A DNA stretch of 52,408 nucleotides from Polyangiaceae bacterium (lineage in GTDB: Bacteria > Myxococcota_A > Polyangia > Polyangiales > Polyangiaceae), in the NCBI GenBank assembly GCA_025937785.1, contig JAICQQ010000036.1:1-52408 (forward strand), in the 5' to 3' direction. The stretch's first letter is position 1. Each line of letters starts with the position of its first letter. The position numbers and the translations under genes are program-made. Positions 18,296 to 27,374 of the stretch are shown here, piece by piece. The notes beneath the pieces are model-generated. The model was not told the DNA's origin. It worked only from the letters and a program-made list of their open reading frames with translations, and made no database searches.

Positions 18296-18381
18296 GGCCT
18301 TGGTCCATATCGCACTCCACTGCCGGGGTCTAGAGCAGCTTCATGTCGATCAGGGAGCGACGTAGCGCGCAGCCGGACCCG

Positions 18382-19050
18382 TCAAAGGGGGCGGGCGCCG
18401 AACCAGGCAATTTCGATCATGTAGGACGCGCCGCGTTCCTTGAAGCGGGGCTCGGCTTCGATCACGTCGTGGCTGAAGCGGCGTTCGAGTGCGAAGGCAG
18501 GAGCCATCCAGCCTTCGACTCCATCGGTCGAGAACGGCGGCCCCCCGTCGAAGTCGTGCTCGAAGGAGATCAAAAACAGCGCGGCGCCTGGATTGCTCAG
18601 CGCCACCAGCCGGTCGATGTAGCCCTGGCGTTGCTCGGGTGCGAGCGCAACCAAAGCCGCGCGGTCGTAGATCAGATCGAACGTGCCCACGTGCTCGGGG
18701 GTAACGGCGAAGAAGTCGGCGACCCAGATGCTGACACCGTCGTGCTCGTAACACACGGCCCCCGCCCGCTCGAAGCGTCGAGGGGCAACGCCGCGCTCGG
18801 CGAAATAAGCGACCGCAGCCGTTTCGACGAACTCGACGCCGACGACGTCGTGACCGAGCTGCCTCAGCCAGGTCAAGTCATGGGTCTTGCCGCATAACGG
18901 GACGAGAACCCGCGAGCGGGCGTCGACACCGCGCGCCGCGTGGCGCGCCAGCAGCGCGGGCCAATGCTCGCGCAGCAGGGCGTTCCCCAGCGCCTCGTGA
19001 AACCCGATGCGGCCGTCGTCCCAACGCTCCCGCCAGAAACTCTGCTCCAT
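18382..19050 (-). CDS. tpm: thiopurine S-methyltransferase family protein
   Basis: 222 residues, full length for bacterial TPMT. N-terminal FWRERWDDGRIGFHE, then VLVPLCGKTHDLTWLRQLGHDVVGVEFVE for SAM binding, FFAVTPEHVGTFDLIYDRAALVAL, and the C-terminal RF.ERGASYMIEIAWFG. Bacterial homologues methylate thiopurines and also Se/Te oxyanions; which applies here is unknown. Monocistronic or paired loosely with the Spx-like gene downstream (86 bp). Confidence 0.92.
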   Translation of the reverse strand: MEQSFWRERWDDGRIGFHEALGNALLREHWPALLARHAARGVDARSRVLVPLCGKTHDLTWLRQLGHDVVGVEFVETAAVAYFAERGVAPRRFERAGAVCYEHDGVSIWVADFFAVTPEHVGTFDLIYDRAALVALAPEQRQGYIDRLVALSNPGAALFLISFEHDFDGGPPFSTDGVEGWMAPAFALERRFSHDVIEAEPRFKERGASYMIEIAWFGARPL

Positions 19051-19101
19051 GCGGGGCTTTTGTGGGACCGCTAGAGCGCTGCGTCAACGGCTACCGGACG
19101 C

Positions 19102-19464
19102 TTACTCGCCGGAGGCGCGTCCGCGCGGCAGCGGTTGTTCGCCCCCCACGCGCGACCGAAGGCCCGGCTCTGCTTCTGACTCGACGTCCGCTGGTGTGCC
19201 GGTCGAGTGAATGCCGGACACCCGGGCCTGGAGCCTTTCGATGGCCCGCGCCAACCGCGGGAAAGCAGCGATCGGCCGCCACTGAGGCTGACCCACCGGA
19301 TGCACCAGCGCCTGTTGACTCAAGCTACCCCGCAACACCCCTTTGAGGAGCATGGCTTCGGAAACGGGACCGAGCGCGCGCCCGTCTGCGGCCTGAAACA
19401 GCCACATTGGTTCTGGTGCTTGAAGCAGGTCTTTGAGGGTCCGGCGGCGCGTCGGGTCGTTCAT
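19102..19464 (-). CDS. GYF_2-like domain protein
   Basis: 120 residues. Residues ~18-70 (MWLFQAADGRALGPVSEAML, LVHPVGQPQWRPIAAFP) fit the short GYF_2/DUF4339 pattern: aromatic start, Gly-Pro turn, Trp-Arg-Pro end. The remainder is charged and low-complexity. In bacteria this module usually lies beside membrane segments and may bind peptides. The ATG overlaps the stop of the short open frame upstream (ATGA). Confidence 0.65.
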   Translation of the reverse strand: MNDPTRRRTLKDLLQAPEPMWLFQAADGRALGPVSEAMLLKGVLRGSLSQQALVHPVGQPQWRPIAAFPRLARAIERLQARVSGIHSTGTPADVESEAEPGLRSRVGGEQPLPRGRASGE

Positions 19465-19625
19465 GGTTGACTAAGTCGAACGAGAATCGAAGAGAGGCGT
19501 TGCTCACGGGCTGCCGGGATCAACCCATTAGACAGCTCGAGCGACGCTCGCAAGGCGATGTCCGTGCCTTCGGCAAGGTCCGTGTGCAAGGTGCCTTGCA
19601 GCAGCGAGATGAGCTCAAGATATTT
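19461..19625 (-). CDS. possible small protein in the MORN-GYF_2 gap
   Basis: An open frame after the stop of the MORN-like gene reads KYLELISLLQGTLHTDLAEGT, then DIALRASLELSNGLIPAAREQ and so on, ending in a TGA that overlaps the next ATG. Its helical, protein-like composition and coupled end suggest it is translated. The first good initiation codon is a TTG at 19589 (42 residues); no ATG is present. It could instead be the C-terminal tail of the upstream gene displaced by a frameshift. Function unknown. Confidence 0.3.
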   Translation of the reverse strand, partial: KYLELISLLQGTLHTDLAEGTDIALRASLELSNGLIPAAREQRLSSILVRLSQP

Positions 19626-19633
19626 TCAGAAAA

Positions 19634-21853
19634 TCAGACGTCGCGCAAGTCGTCTTGCCAGAGCGATCGGCATTCTTCATCGCCGAGCCAGTACAACACC
19701 GCGCGCGTCTCACGTGCTTCGCGAAAGGCCTGCTCGACCAGCGACGGCTCGAGTGCATCTACGTTCAGTCCTTCCCAGCTGGCCGCGGGCAGGCCGCGTG
19801 CCTTCGAACGCAAGCCGCGTGTCTGGCGGCTGTCGAGCACGCGAAACACCTGGAAGAAGGCAGCCGACAGGGCCCGCGGATACGCGGGCGGCGGACGCAA
19901 TTCTTCGGGCAACGCCACGCACTGCAAACCGGCCCCCCAGCAGAGCCAGCACAAACACGTCCACTCCACGCGCGCCAAGTGCATCAGCGCGGGTATGCCC
20001 AATCCGTCGGTTTCCAGCGTCTCGTCGACTTTTACGAGGTCGGGGAGGACCTCGTCCGCGAGGGGGACCTCGTCCGCGAGGGGGACCTCGTCCGCGAGGG
20101 GGACCTCGTCCGCGAGGGGGACCTCGTCCGCGAGGGGGACCTCGTCCGCGAGGGGGGCCTCGTCCGCGAGGGGGGCCTCGTCCGCGAGAGCGGAGGTATC
20201 CGTGAACTCGTAGCGCTCGAGCTCCGGCAGTGGGTTCGGGAGCAGGGACGACAAATCTGGCGGAAGCCAGGAGGACGCGGGCCGGAGCGCCTCGCCCTGC
20301 CCCTCGAGGAAACGCGCGTGTTCCGCGACGGCGCGGAGCAGAGCCTGGCGAATCTGGCCGAGACGCAGGGCGCTTTTCTGGATGGCAGCACGGATCTGCA
20401 GCAAAGGCTGCGAGATTTGCTGCGGTAGCTCTGGATTCGGTTCCAGGTCGAAGCTGGCTAGGGCAGGCCAGAATTCGAACCTCGGGAAGGTCAGCCGTGA
20501 GCTCTCTTCGACCCACCGGGCATGGTCGGGATGGACCGCCGCGCGCTGCTGCGCCTCTCGCCGGGCGAGTTCGGGTTGCCCGAGCTCGAACCACAGCTGC
20601 GCTCGGAGCTTGAAAAACGTGGGCACTCTGGGTTCGAGCAGCGTGGCAGCTTCGATGAAATCCAGGCCGACTCGAGGCGTGCCGAGGAGTAAGACCGCCA
20701 GTTGGCCGAGGACGATCGGGGGTGACAGCCCTTCCAACAAGCCCTGGATCCAGGCGCCAAGCTCGTCTTCGCGCTGAACGGGTGGAGCGTTGCGAGAGCG
20801 GTCCCGGGGTTTTCGGAGCTCTGCCAGACGGCGCGCACTCTCTCCCGACCCCAACGCGACCGTCCGCCCGAGAAACTCTGCCCGCAAGGCGTGCACGTCC
20901 CGAGCCGCCACCCGAGCTCGAACGCGGGCGCACAGCGCCAGCGCCTGCTCGCCCGCGGCGCTCAACGCGTCACTGAGCTCGATCCAACCGGCTTCGGGAA
21001 CCGTTGCCGCGAGCACGGGATGGGTGAGTTCCACCCGGCAGCACGGCACCCCGTAATCGCGTTCGAAGAGCAACTCGCTACCATCACCGCAGTAGGTCCA
21101 ACGCCCGGCGAAGCGGCCACCCTCGAAATGACCCTGCCACCCCCGAATCCGGGGGTCCTCGAAGGTCGCGGGGCTGACCGCGTGTTCTGCCGCCGGTCCA
21201 TGGAGCACCCCGTTCACGTATTCATGCTCGTGGGTCAGGCGCTCTGCCTGGTACGTTCTTGCGCTGCCATGCAGCTTCCCGCCTAGGAAACTCGTGACCT
21301 CGAGCCTGTCGCCGCTGACGGACCAGCGCTGCCAGCGCCCCTCTCGCTGAAGCCCCTGCGACTCACCCAGCACCCACCCCGGGCTGCCCTCGTCGTAGCG
21401 GGCACTCTGGGGCACGCTCGGAGGACGAGCTGGGCGCAACGATCCGTCGGCGAGGAGCGGAACGCCGGCTTCATTTTCGAACCATTCGTCGACCCAGTTG
21501 CCGTGCTCGTAGCGGGTCACCAGCGCCCACGCGCCCGGCGGCACGCAACACGAACGCAGCGGCACCGCGCCCGGTTCGCGGGAGCTCACGGCGCGCGCGT
21601 CGCCGTGCAGTTTGCCCGCCACGAACGTGGCCCGGTACGCCTCGGCGCCACTCGGATGCAAGCGCAGGCAAACCCCGTGGGCGACACCGCCGTCGAAATG
21701 TTGGCGCGAACGCACGCGCCCTGCCGCGTCATACGCGGTGACGAGCCCCAGCCAGCGATCCGCGAGGTCTTTGTGCCCTTCGAGCCACTCGTGGCGCTGC
21801 CCGTCCCACACCGCGCTGCTCGGAACGCTCGAGGGTCGCTGGGGCTCCGGCAT
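19634..21853 (-). CDS. large MORN-like/TPR-like protein with an internal LADEVP repeat
   Basis: 739 residues, no signal peptide. The N-terminal ~270 residues carry repeated MORN_2-like hairpins (HFDGGVAHGVCLRLHPSG, FVAGKLHGDAR, FLGGKLHGSARTY, YVNGVLHGPA, HFEGGRFAGRW). Residues ~390-460 look like a TPR-type helical pair (FIEAATLLEPRVPTFFKLRA, FELGQPELARREAQQRA). Residues ~555-602 are eight 6-residue LADE(A/V)P units. The C-terminal 130 residues are Trp/Cys-rich with no known domain. MORN-like repeats usually mediate protein or membrane contacts; the protein's job is unknown. Confidence 0.8.
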   Translation of the reverse strand: MPEPQRPSSVPSSAVWDGQRHEWLEGHKDLADRWLGLVTAYDAAGRVRSRQHFDGGVAHGVCLRLHPSGAEAYRATFVAGKLHGDARAVSSREPGAVPLRSCCVPPGAWALVTRYEHGNWVDEWFENEAGVPLLADGSLRPARPPSVPQSARYDEGSPGWVLGESQGLQREGRWQRWSVSGDRLEVTSFLGGKLHGSARTYQAERLTHEHEYVNGVLHGPAAEHAVSPATFEDPRIRGWQGHFEGGRFAGRWTYCGDGSELLFERDYGVPCCRVELTHPVLAATVPEAGWIELSDALSAAGEQALALCARVRARVAARDVHALRAEFLGRTVALGSGESARRLAELRKPRDRSRNAPPVQREDELGAWIQGLLEGLSPPIVLGQLAVLLLGTPRVGLDFIEAATLLEPRVPTFFKLRAQLWFELGQPELARREAQQRAAVHPDHARWVEESSRLTFPRFEFWPALASFDLEPNPELPQQISQPLLQIRAAIQKSALRLGQIRQALLRAVAEHARFLEGQGEALRPASSWLPPDLSSLLPNPLPELERYEFTDTSALADEAPLADEAPLADEVPLADEVPLADEVPLADEVPLADEVPLADEVLPDLVKVDETLETDGLGIPALMHLARVEWTCLCWLCWGAGLQCVALPEELRPPPAYPRALSAAFFQVFRVLDSRQTRGLRSKARGLPAASWEGLNVDALEPSLVEQAFREARETRAVLYWLGDEECRSLWQDDLRDV
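20047..20190 (-). repeat. 18-bp coding tandem repeat, eight units
   Basis: Eight near-identical 18-bp units (plus-strand form GACCTCGTCCGCGAGGGG, with a C/G variant at one end) encode LADEVP or LADEAP in the MORN-like protein. Being a multiple of three and almost free of synonymous change, the array looks recently expanded and likely varies in copy number between strains. The unit makes an acidic, proline-punctuated linker. Confidence 0.9.
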
Positions 21854-21953
21854 GGCTGGCCTCAGGGTACGCGAGTTCGGAGCACGGCAACACCGGGCGC
21901 GCGAGCGCGAAGCTCGGCTGGAGTTATCGGGTGTCGTCGCAACGCACGAGGCG

Positions 21954-22697
21954 TCACCAGGGCTCGCGGAACGGCCGCAGATCCAGCTCGAAGGTCCAAG
22001 CGTCGCGCGGTTGCGAGTGCAGCCACCAGAACGTCTCCGCGATCGAACGCGGATTGATCAGACCGGCTTCGCCCTTTTGAGCGGCCAACTCGGGCATCTG
22101 TTCGCGCACCCGCGGCACGTCGATGATGCCGTCGATGATGGCGTGCGCCACGTGGATCCCCTGTGGCGCCAGCTCTTTCGCCATGCTCTGCGCCACAGCG
22201 CGCAGCCCATGCTTCCCCGAAGCGAACGCCGAGAAGTGGGCGCTCGCCTTGACCGCGGCCGTGGCGCCCGTGAACAAGATCGTCCCCCTGCCCGCGGGCA
22301 GCATGTGCTTCGCAGCCTCGCGCCCCACCACGAATCCACCAAAAGCGGTCGCTCGCCACATGGCTTCGAACGCATCGGGCGAAGTCTCGATGACGGGGGC
22401 GCGACTGAAGCCGGCCGCGTTGAAGACCACGACTTCGGGAACACCGTAGGCGGCGAGCGCGGTTTCGAAGACGCCCGTGACCTGCGCGGCGTTCGTGGCA
22501 TCCGCCGCCGCCCCCAACGCTCGGCCTTGCGACCCTTCGATGGTTTTCACCAGAGCCCCGAGCGCGGCGGCATCGCGACGCGAGACCACCACTGGATGCC
22601 CGTGGCTTGCGAACAACTTGGCAACCTCCGCGCCGGTGCCCGAGCCCGCACCGAAGACGATCACACAACCTCTGGTTCCGTCCCTGTTTTGTCCCAT
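21954..22697 (-). CDS. short-chain dehydrogenase/reductase with Phe in place of the catalytic Tyr
   Basis: 247 residues from the ATG at 22697, preceded by GGAGGAGGCGAA. Cofactor motif VFGAGSGTGAE, NAAG motif in VFNAAGFS, catalytic Ser/Thr region ILFTGATAAVKA. At the YxxxK position the sequence is AFASGK, so the general-acid Tyr is Phe while Lys is kept. The stretch HGLRAVAQSMAKELAPQGIHVAHAIIDG matches an SDR subgroup that shares this change in my recollection. The reaction cannot be assigned, and the classical proton relay is incomplete. Confidence 0.88.
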   Translation of the reverse strand: MGQNRDGTRGCVIVFGAGSGTGAEVAKLFASHGHPVVVSRRDAAALGALVKTIEGSQGRALGAAADATNAAQVTGVFETALAAYGVPEVVVFNAAGFSRAPVIETSPDAFEAMWRATAFGGFVVGREAAKHMLPAGRGTILFTGATAAVKASAHFSAFASGKHGLRAVAQSMAKELAPQGIHVAHAIIDGIIDVPRVREQMPELAAQKGEAGLINPRSIAETFWWLHSQPRDAWTFELDLRPFREPW

Positions 22698-23015
22698 TTC
22701 GCCTCCTCCACACCGATTCGGAGTATTCTTGGTCCTAGGTCCTCTGCCCGCGCAACGCAAGCTCGACCTCACAGGAAAAACGTGGGCTCGCCGTCCTCAC
22801 GCTTTGCACATGCGTCATTCGACGTAACATCTCGGCGCACAGCTTCGCTCCCAAGCAGACCGTACACTCGGCTCGCAGCACGCGCGCAAAACGCCGCGGC
22901 CGTGCGACAGCAGTCGCACTTTGGTGCGGTGCGAGCCTGATCGCCTCGGGGCTGTGGCGCCGCAGCGCGTGCGTGTGAACGCAAGCGACACTTAACTAGG
23001 GGGGCGTTGTAACTT
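22698..23015. other. intergenic stretch upstream of the SDR gene
   Basis: About 320 bp. It must hold the SDR promoter (minus strand), but I cannot point to a convincing -35/-10 pair. A 71-codon minus-strand frame at 22769-22984 has Arg/Ala-rich shadow-like composition and no ribosome site, so I do not call it. Nothing else seen. Confidence 0.5.
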
Positions 23016-23037
23016 GGCGGGCGTTGAGCCGCCCGCC
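23016..23037 (-). terminator. hairpin after the CBM3 lipoprotein gene
   Basis: GGCGGGC (23016-23022), 8-nt loop, GCCCGCC (23031-23037): a perfect 7-bp GC stem starting 8 bp past the stop of the minus-strand lipoprotein gene. The downstream T-tract is poor on either strand, so it may terminate weakly or only protect the mRNA end. Confidence 0.45.
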
Positions 23038-23044
23038 CGGGCGC

Positions 23045-26000
23045 TCACGGCGGGTCACCCCAGACCAGGATACCCTGCTGGTGCACGGTGATGAAATCCC
23101 AGTCCACCCAAGTGGTGGAGCCCCACCAGCTGTAGTCCCCGGCCTGCTCCCAGCTGTACCAGGGGTTCACGCGACAGGCGACGTCCCACTTGCCGACCTC
23201 CGCGCCCACTTGAATGATCTGGGTGCTGCCGGCAAACGTCATGCGAATGTAGTGAGTGGCATCGCTGGTCGGGGATGCCATGGCGACCACGCTGCTCGTC
23301 AGGGTGCTGCATGACGCGGGCGACTCCGCGCTCCAGCACGTGCAGCTGAAGTTGGTGTTCGCCTGGTCGTTACTGAAATAGTAGCGAATCTCGAGATCTT
23401 TGAGCGCAATCGGCGCGCTCCCGGTATTCACCAGGCTCGGATAAGGCCTGAGGTACGAGTCGCTGGAGTTCGTCGTTCCTTGCCGCATCCGTGCCTTGAT
23501 GCAGTCTCCGCAGCCCGCGTCGCACAGGTTGTTGGTGCAGCTCATGGTCGCGCAATCGCTGTCGGCCACGCACGCCTGACCGGGGTCGCACTTGTAGGTG
23601 GGAGCGCAGCTGCCGCCGCAATCGACGTCGGTCTCCGCCTGGTTCTTCACGGCATCGGTACAGGTCGCGACCTGACAGCGCTCGGGGGTGCCCGAACACA
23701 CAGCACTCGTGCAGTCGGTGCCTTCGTTACAAAGCTCACCGGCGCCACAGTCCGAGCAGCTACCGCCGCAATCCTCGTCGGTTTCGTCGCCGTTGATGAC
23801 GTTGTCGTTGCACGCCGGCTCGGCACAGCTGCCTCCGTTGCACACGCCTTCGGCGCAATCGGCCGGCACCAAGCAGCGGTCACCGGGCGCGCACTTCGTG
23901 CTGCAACCGCCGCCGCAGTCCACGTCGGTCTCGGAGCCGTTCTGGATGTTGTCGGTGCAGCTCGCGGCGACGCAGGCAGCGTCCTCGCAGTGGCGGCTGG
24001 CGCAATCCGAGTTGCCGCCACATCGGTCCGAGGTGCCACAGCGCGGACAACTGGTGGCGCCGCCGCAGTCCACGTCGCTTTCGCCACCGTTTTCGATCTC
24101 GTCGTCGCAGGCAGCTCCCCGGCAGGTGCCTCCGACACAATTGCCGCTCTCGCAGTTGGCGTTCGACGCGCCGCACCCGTCGCCCGCGCCACAAAGTTTC
24201 CCCGGAGCGCACGAGCCGCCGCAGTCCACGTCGGTCTCGTCGCCGTTCTTCACCGAGTCGGAGCACGAGGCCTCGGCGCAGGCCCCCGCCGAGCAGTTCC
24301 CGCTCTCGCAATCGGCGTCGCCGCGACAACGCTCACCGCTTTCACAGCCGTCGCAGGCGCCGCCGCAGTCCACGTCGCTCTCGTTTTGGTTCTGCGTGTT
24401 GTCGCTGCAACTCGGCACCTGGCAGCGCGCCGGCACGCCGGCACACACGAGGCTCCTGCAGTCGGTGTCGTCGGCGCAGAATAGCCCATCGGCGCAGGCG
24501 ACACAGTCGGGGCCGCCGCAATCTTCGTCGGTTTCGGCGCCGTTCTGCGTGCTGTCGCCGCAGCCGGCGCTCTGGCAGAAGCCCGCCGTACACACCTCTT
24601 CGGCGCAATCTTCCGGCCCCGAGCAGCGCTCGCCCGCGCCGCACTTGCCGCAGCTGCCGCCGCAATCTTCATCCGACTCCGAGCCGTTCTCGATACCGTC
24701 GAAGCAACTCGGGGGTTGGCAGGTGTCGTCACAGACACCGCTCTCGCAATCAGACCCGTTGTCGCAGTCCGCGCCGTCGGCGCAGCGCTGCTCCGGCGCG
24801 CAGCTGCCACCGCAGTCGACGTCGCTCTCATCCTGGTTCTGGGTCTCGTCATCGCACTGAGCGGGCTGGCAGGTGGTGGCGCACACTCCGCTCTCACAGT
24901 CGACGTCCTCGCTGCAGTCGAACCCGTCGTCGCACGGTCCGCAAGACCCGCCGCAATCGACGTCCATCTCGTCGCCGTTCTGCACCACGTCGGTGCAGGT
25001 GGGCGTCTGACAGATCGAGTTGACACAGCGCCCGCTCGTGCAATCGCCGTGTCCGCCGCAGATGCCTCCCGCATCACAGCGACTGCAGCTCGTCGAGCCC
25101 CCGCAATCGACGTCGGACTCGCCGCCGTTCCGGGTCGCGTCGCTGCAGCTCGGGCTTCGACACCTGAGCGGACTGCCCGAACACACCCCGCTCTCGCAGT
25201 CGGAACCGCCGCGACAACGCTGGGTCGCAGCGCACGCCGGGCACATCGAACCGCAGTCGACGTCCGTTTCCGTTTGATTCCGCGTGTCGTCCTCGCAGGT
25301 CGGCGCCTGGCAGGTGCCGGATTGACACACGTCGCTGGTGCAATCGCCATCGACCGCGCAGTCACGACCGTGGCCACAGGCCCCGCAGCTGCTGCCGCCG
25401 CAGTCGACGTCCGTTTCGGCGCCGTTCAAGGTGTAGTCGTCGCAGGCCGGAGCGCGGCAGGTGCCGCCGCCACCGCAGACGCTCGACGTGCAGTCGCTAC
25501 CGCTGTTGCACAGGTCGCCGACCCCACAGTGGTCGCACACGCCACCGCAGTCGACGTCGCTCTCGTCTTGATTCTTCGTTGCGTCATCGCAGCTCGACTC
25601 GGCGCACGCGGCGTTGTCGCACACGACGCTCGCGCAGTCGGCGTTGCTCACGCAGGTCGCACCCGTGGGACACTTGCCGCAGCCACCACCGCAATCGATG
25701 TCGCTTTCGGCGCCGTTCTTCACGGTGTCGTCGCAGGCCGGCTCCTGGCAAGCCGCGTCTTCACAAACCCCCGACTGGCAATCGCGGTCCTCGAGGCAGG
25801 CGGCGGCCCCCGGACATTTTCTGCAGCTGCCGCCGCAGTCGACATCGGTTTCGGCGCCGTTCTGCGTGTCGTCTGCGCATTCGGCGGCCTGACAGATGCC
25901 GTCGGTGCACACGCCGTTTTCGCAATCCTCACCCGCTTCGCAGTAGCCACCGATCGGACAAGCGTCACAGCCGTCCGCACCACCGCAATCTACGTCCGTT

Positions 26001-27061
26001 TCGGCGCCGTTCCACACGCGGTCGTCACAGGTCGGGGCCTGGCAGGAGTCGTCGGTGCAGACACCGTCGGCACAATCGGACGGCTGCGAGCACAGCGTGC
26101 CTTCGCCGCAGGGGTCGCACGAGCCGCCGCAGTCCACGTCGCTCTCGTCCTGATTCTGCAGACCGTCACCGCAGCCCGCTTGAACGCAGACGTTTGCGCT
26201 GCAGTTGCGGCTGACGCAATCCGTGTCGAGCTCGCAGGCGGCACCCGCGCCGCAGGGGTCGCACGACCCACCGCAGTCCACGTCGCTCTCGTCCTGATTC
26301 TGCAGCCGATCGCTGCACGATGGGGTGACGCAGACCGAATTCGAGCAGACGCCGGTGATGCAGTCGTCGCTCTCGACGCACGCTTGGGTCTCGCGACACG
26401 GCTCGCAATCGCCGCCGCAATCGATGTCGGTCTCGGTGCCGTTCTTCTTGCCATCGTCCCCACCCACGCAAGCCACCGCCACGCACACGGGCACAGCCTC
26501 GTCATCCTCGGGATCGGCGCAGTACTCGCTCTCGCAGTCGACATCGGCCTCGCAGCGGGCTCCCTCGGCGCACGGGGCGCATTCACCGCCGCAGTCGATG
26601 TCCGTCTCCAGCCCGTCGTCGAGCTCACCGTTCTCGCAATGGGGAGGTTGGCAGCGCTCGTCGGTGCAGACGCCCTGCTCGCAGTCTTCGTGGCGTAGAC
26701 ACGCGCGCCCCTCCGAGCAAGGAGCGCATTGCGAACCGCCGCAGTCGATGTCCGTCTCGGCGCCGTTCTTGGACGTGTCGGAGCAGGGGTCGGTGACGCA
26801 GACGCCGTCCAAACAGATCCCGCCGTCGCAGTCCTCGCTCGTCTGGCACGTGCCGCCCACCTCGCAGGGCGCGCAATCGCCGCCGCAGTCGATCCCGGTC
26901 TCGTTGCCGCCTCGGAGCCCGTCGTCGCAGGTGCCGGGCGCCCCGCCCTCACCCGCGTCGCTCAGCGCTTCGAGATTATCGAACTCGGGGGACTCGCAAC
27001 TTGCAGCAATCACCAGCAGGCCAGCGGCCGCGAGAATGGTACGCACTAATCGAGAGAACAA
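23045..27061 (-). CDS. giant Cys-rich repeat lipoprotein with C-terminal CBM3-like module
   Basis: 1338 residues. The TTG at 27061 has GGAG 8 nt upstream; a GTG at 27046 would give a shorter signal peptide. Lipobox IAASC (Cys22). Then 23 repeats of ~45-52 residues, each built around NG.E(T/S)D(V/I)DCGG.C..C and DC.SG.C..G.C, run from ~42 to ~1187. The last ~150 residues match a family 3 carbohydrate-binding module: SYLRPYPSLVNTGSAPIALK, EIRYYFSND, WDVACRVNPWYSWEQ, DYSWWGSTTWVDWDFITVH and a terminal VWGDPP. CBM3 binds crystalline cellulose. No catalytic domain is present, so this is likely a surface adhesin or scaffold stiffened by disulfides, or a substrate-attachment protein (inference). Confidence 0.88.
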   Translation of the reverse strand: MFSRLVRTILAAAGLLVIAASCESPEFDNLEALSDAGEGGAPGTCDDGLRGGNETGIDCGGDCAPCEVGGTCQTSEDCDGGICLDGVCVTDPCSDTSKNGAETDIDCGGSQCAPCSEGRACLRHEDCEQGVCTDERCQPPHCENGELDDGLETDIDCGGECAPCAEGARCEADVDCESEYCADPEDDEAVPVCVAVACVGGDDGKKNGTETDIDCGGDCEPCRETQACVESDDCITGVCSNSVCVTPSCSDRLQNQDESDVDCGGSCDPCGAGAACELDTDCVSRNCSANVCVQAGCGDGLQNQDESDVDCGGSCDPCGEGTLCSQPSDCADGVCTDDSCQAPTCDDRVWNGAETDVDCGGADGCDACPIGGYCEAGEDCENGVCTDGICQAAECADDTQNGAETDVDCGGSCRKCPGAAACLEDRDCQSGVCEDAACQEPACDDTVKNGAESDIDCGGGCGKCPTGATCVSNADCASVVCDNAACAESSCDDATKNQDESDVDCGGVCDHCGVGDLCNSGSDCTSSVCGGGGTCRAPACDDYTLNGAETDVDCGGSSCGACGHGRDCAVDGDCTSDVCQSGTCQAPTCEDDTRNQTETDVDCGSMCPACAATQRCRGGSDCESGVCSGSPLRCRSPSCSDATRNGGESDVDCGGSTSCSRCDAGGICGGHGDCTSGRCVNSICQTPTCTDVVQNGDEMDVDCGGSCGPCDDGFDCSEDVDCESGVCATTCQPAQCDDETQNQDESDVDCGGSCAPEQRCADGADCDNGSDCESGVCDDTCQPPSCFDGIENGSESDEDCGGSCGKCGAGERCSGPEDCAEEVCTAGFCQSAGCGDSTQNGAETDEDCGGPDCVACADGLFCADDTDCRSLVCAGVPARCQVPSCSDNTQNQNESDVDCGGACDGCESGERCRGDADCESGNCSAGACAEASCSDSVKNGDETDVDCGGSCAPGKLCGAGDGCGASNANCESGNCVGGTCRGAACDDEIENGGESDVDCGGATSCPRCGTSDRCGGNSDCASRHCEDAACVAASCTDNIQNGSETDVDCGGGCSTKCAPGDRCLVPADCAEGVCNGGSCAEPACNDNVINGDETDEDCGGSCSDCGAGELCNEGTDCTSAVCSGTPERCQVATCTDAVKNQAETDVDCGGSCAPTYKCDPGQACVADSDCATMSCTNNLCDAGCGDCIKARMRQGTTNSSDSYLRPYPSLVNTGSAPIALKDLEIRYYFSNDQANTNFSCTCWSAESPASCSTLTSSVVAMASPTSDATHYIRMTFAGSTQIIQVGAEVGKWDVACRVNPWYSWEQAGDYSWWGSTTWVDWDFITVHQQGILVWGDPP
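23503..26938 (-). repeat. 23-unit Cys-rich coding repeat array
   Basis: The coding region for the 23 DCGG-type repeats is a diverged tandem array with a ~135-155 bp period. Units 12 (DCGS) and 15, 19 and 23 (SCAP variants with a displaced Cys) depart from the consensus. Divergence between units shows this array is old, unlike the 18-bp array at 20047. Confidence 0.85.
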
Positions 27062-27374
27062 AACCGAACTCCGGCTTGTCAGAAGCTCCGCGGAGACATC
27101 GACGGCCGAATGTACAAGAGCGCGAAGACGCTCGCTACAAAGATGAACGATGCGGACAGCGAAGCTTCACAGCCCGGGCCGTCGCGGCACCCCGCGCGCT
27201 GGACAACGCTGCACAAAGCGCGCCCCGTTGGGTGCAAGTTTCTCGGAGACCCCTGGGCGCACGCGTTGCGTCGCCCCGCGCTGCTCTGCACGAGAATCCT
27301 GCTGATTCGGTGACTTGGGGCAGCCCCGCAGAGCCTGCGACCGGTCGTGCCTCGCTGCAATGCGCCGGGACGCC
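27062..27374. other. intergenic stretch upstream of the Cys-rich lipoprotein gene
   Basis: 313 bp between two minus-strand genes. It presumably carries the lipoprotein gene's promoter. I see a small GAATC-CTGCT-GATTC hairpin at ~27295-27309 and no convincing promoter, small gene or RNA. Confidence 0.5.

Noticed and set aside
20047..20190. Possible CRISPR array
   Set aside because: Units are 18 bp, contiguous and coding, with no spacers.
22769..22984. 71-codon minus-strand frame upstream of the SDR gene
   Set aside because: No ribosome site, Arg/Ala-rich composition, no similarity recognised.
24716..26698. Long plus-strand frame (~660 codons) opposite the Cys-rich lipoprotein gene
   Set aside because: It is a mirror of the periodic Cys-rich repeats in GC-rich DNA; the minus-strand product has a signal peptide, conserved repeats and a recognisable CBM3-like module.
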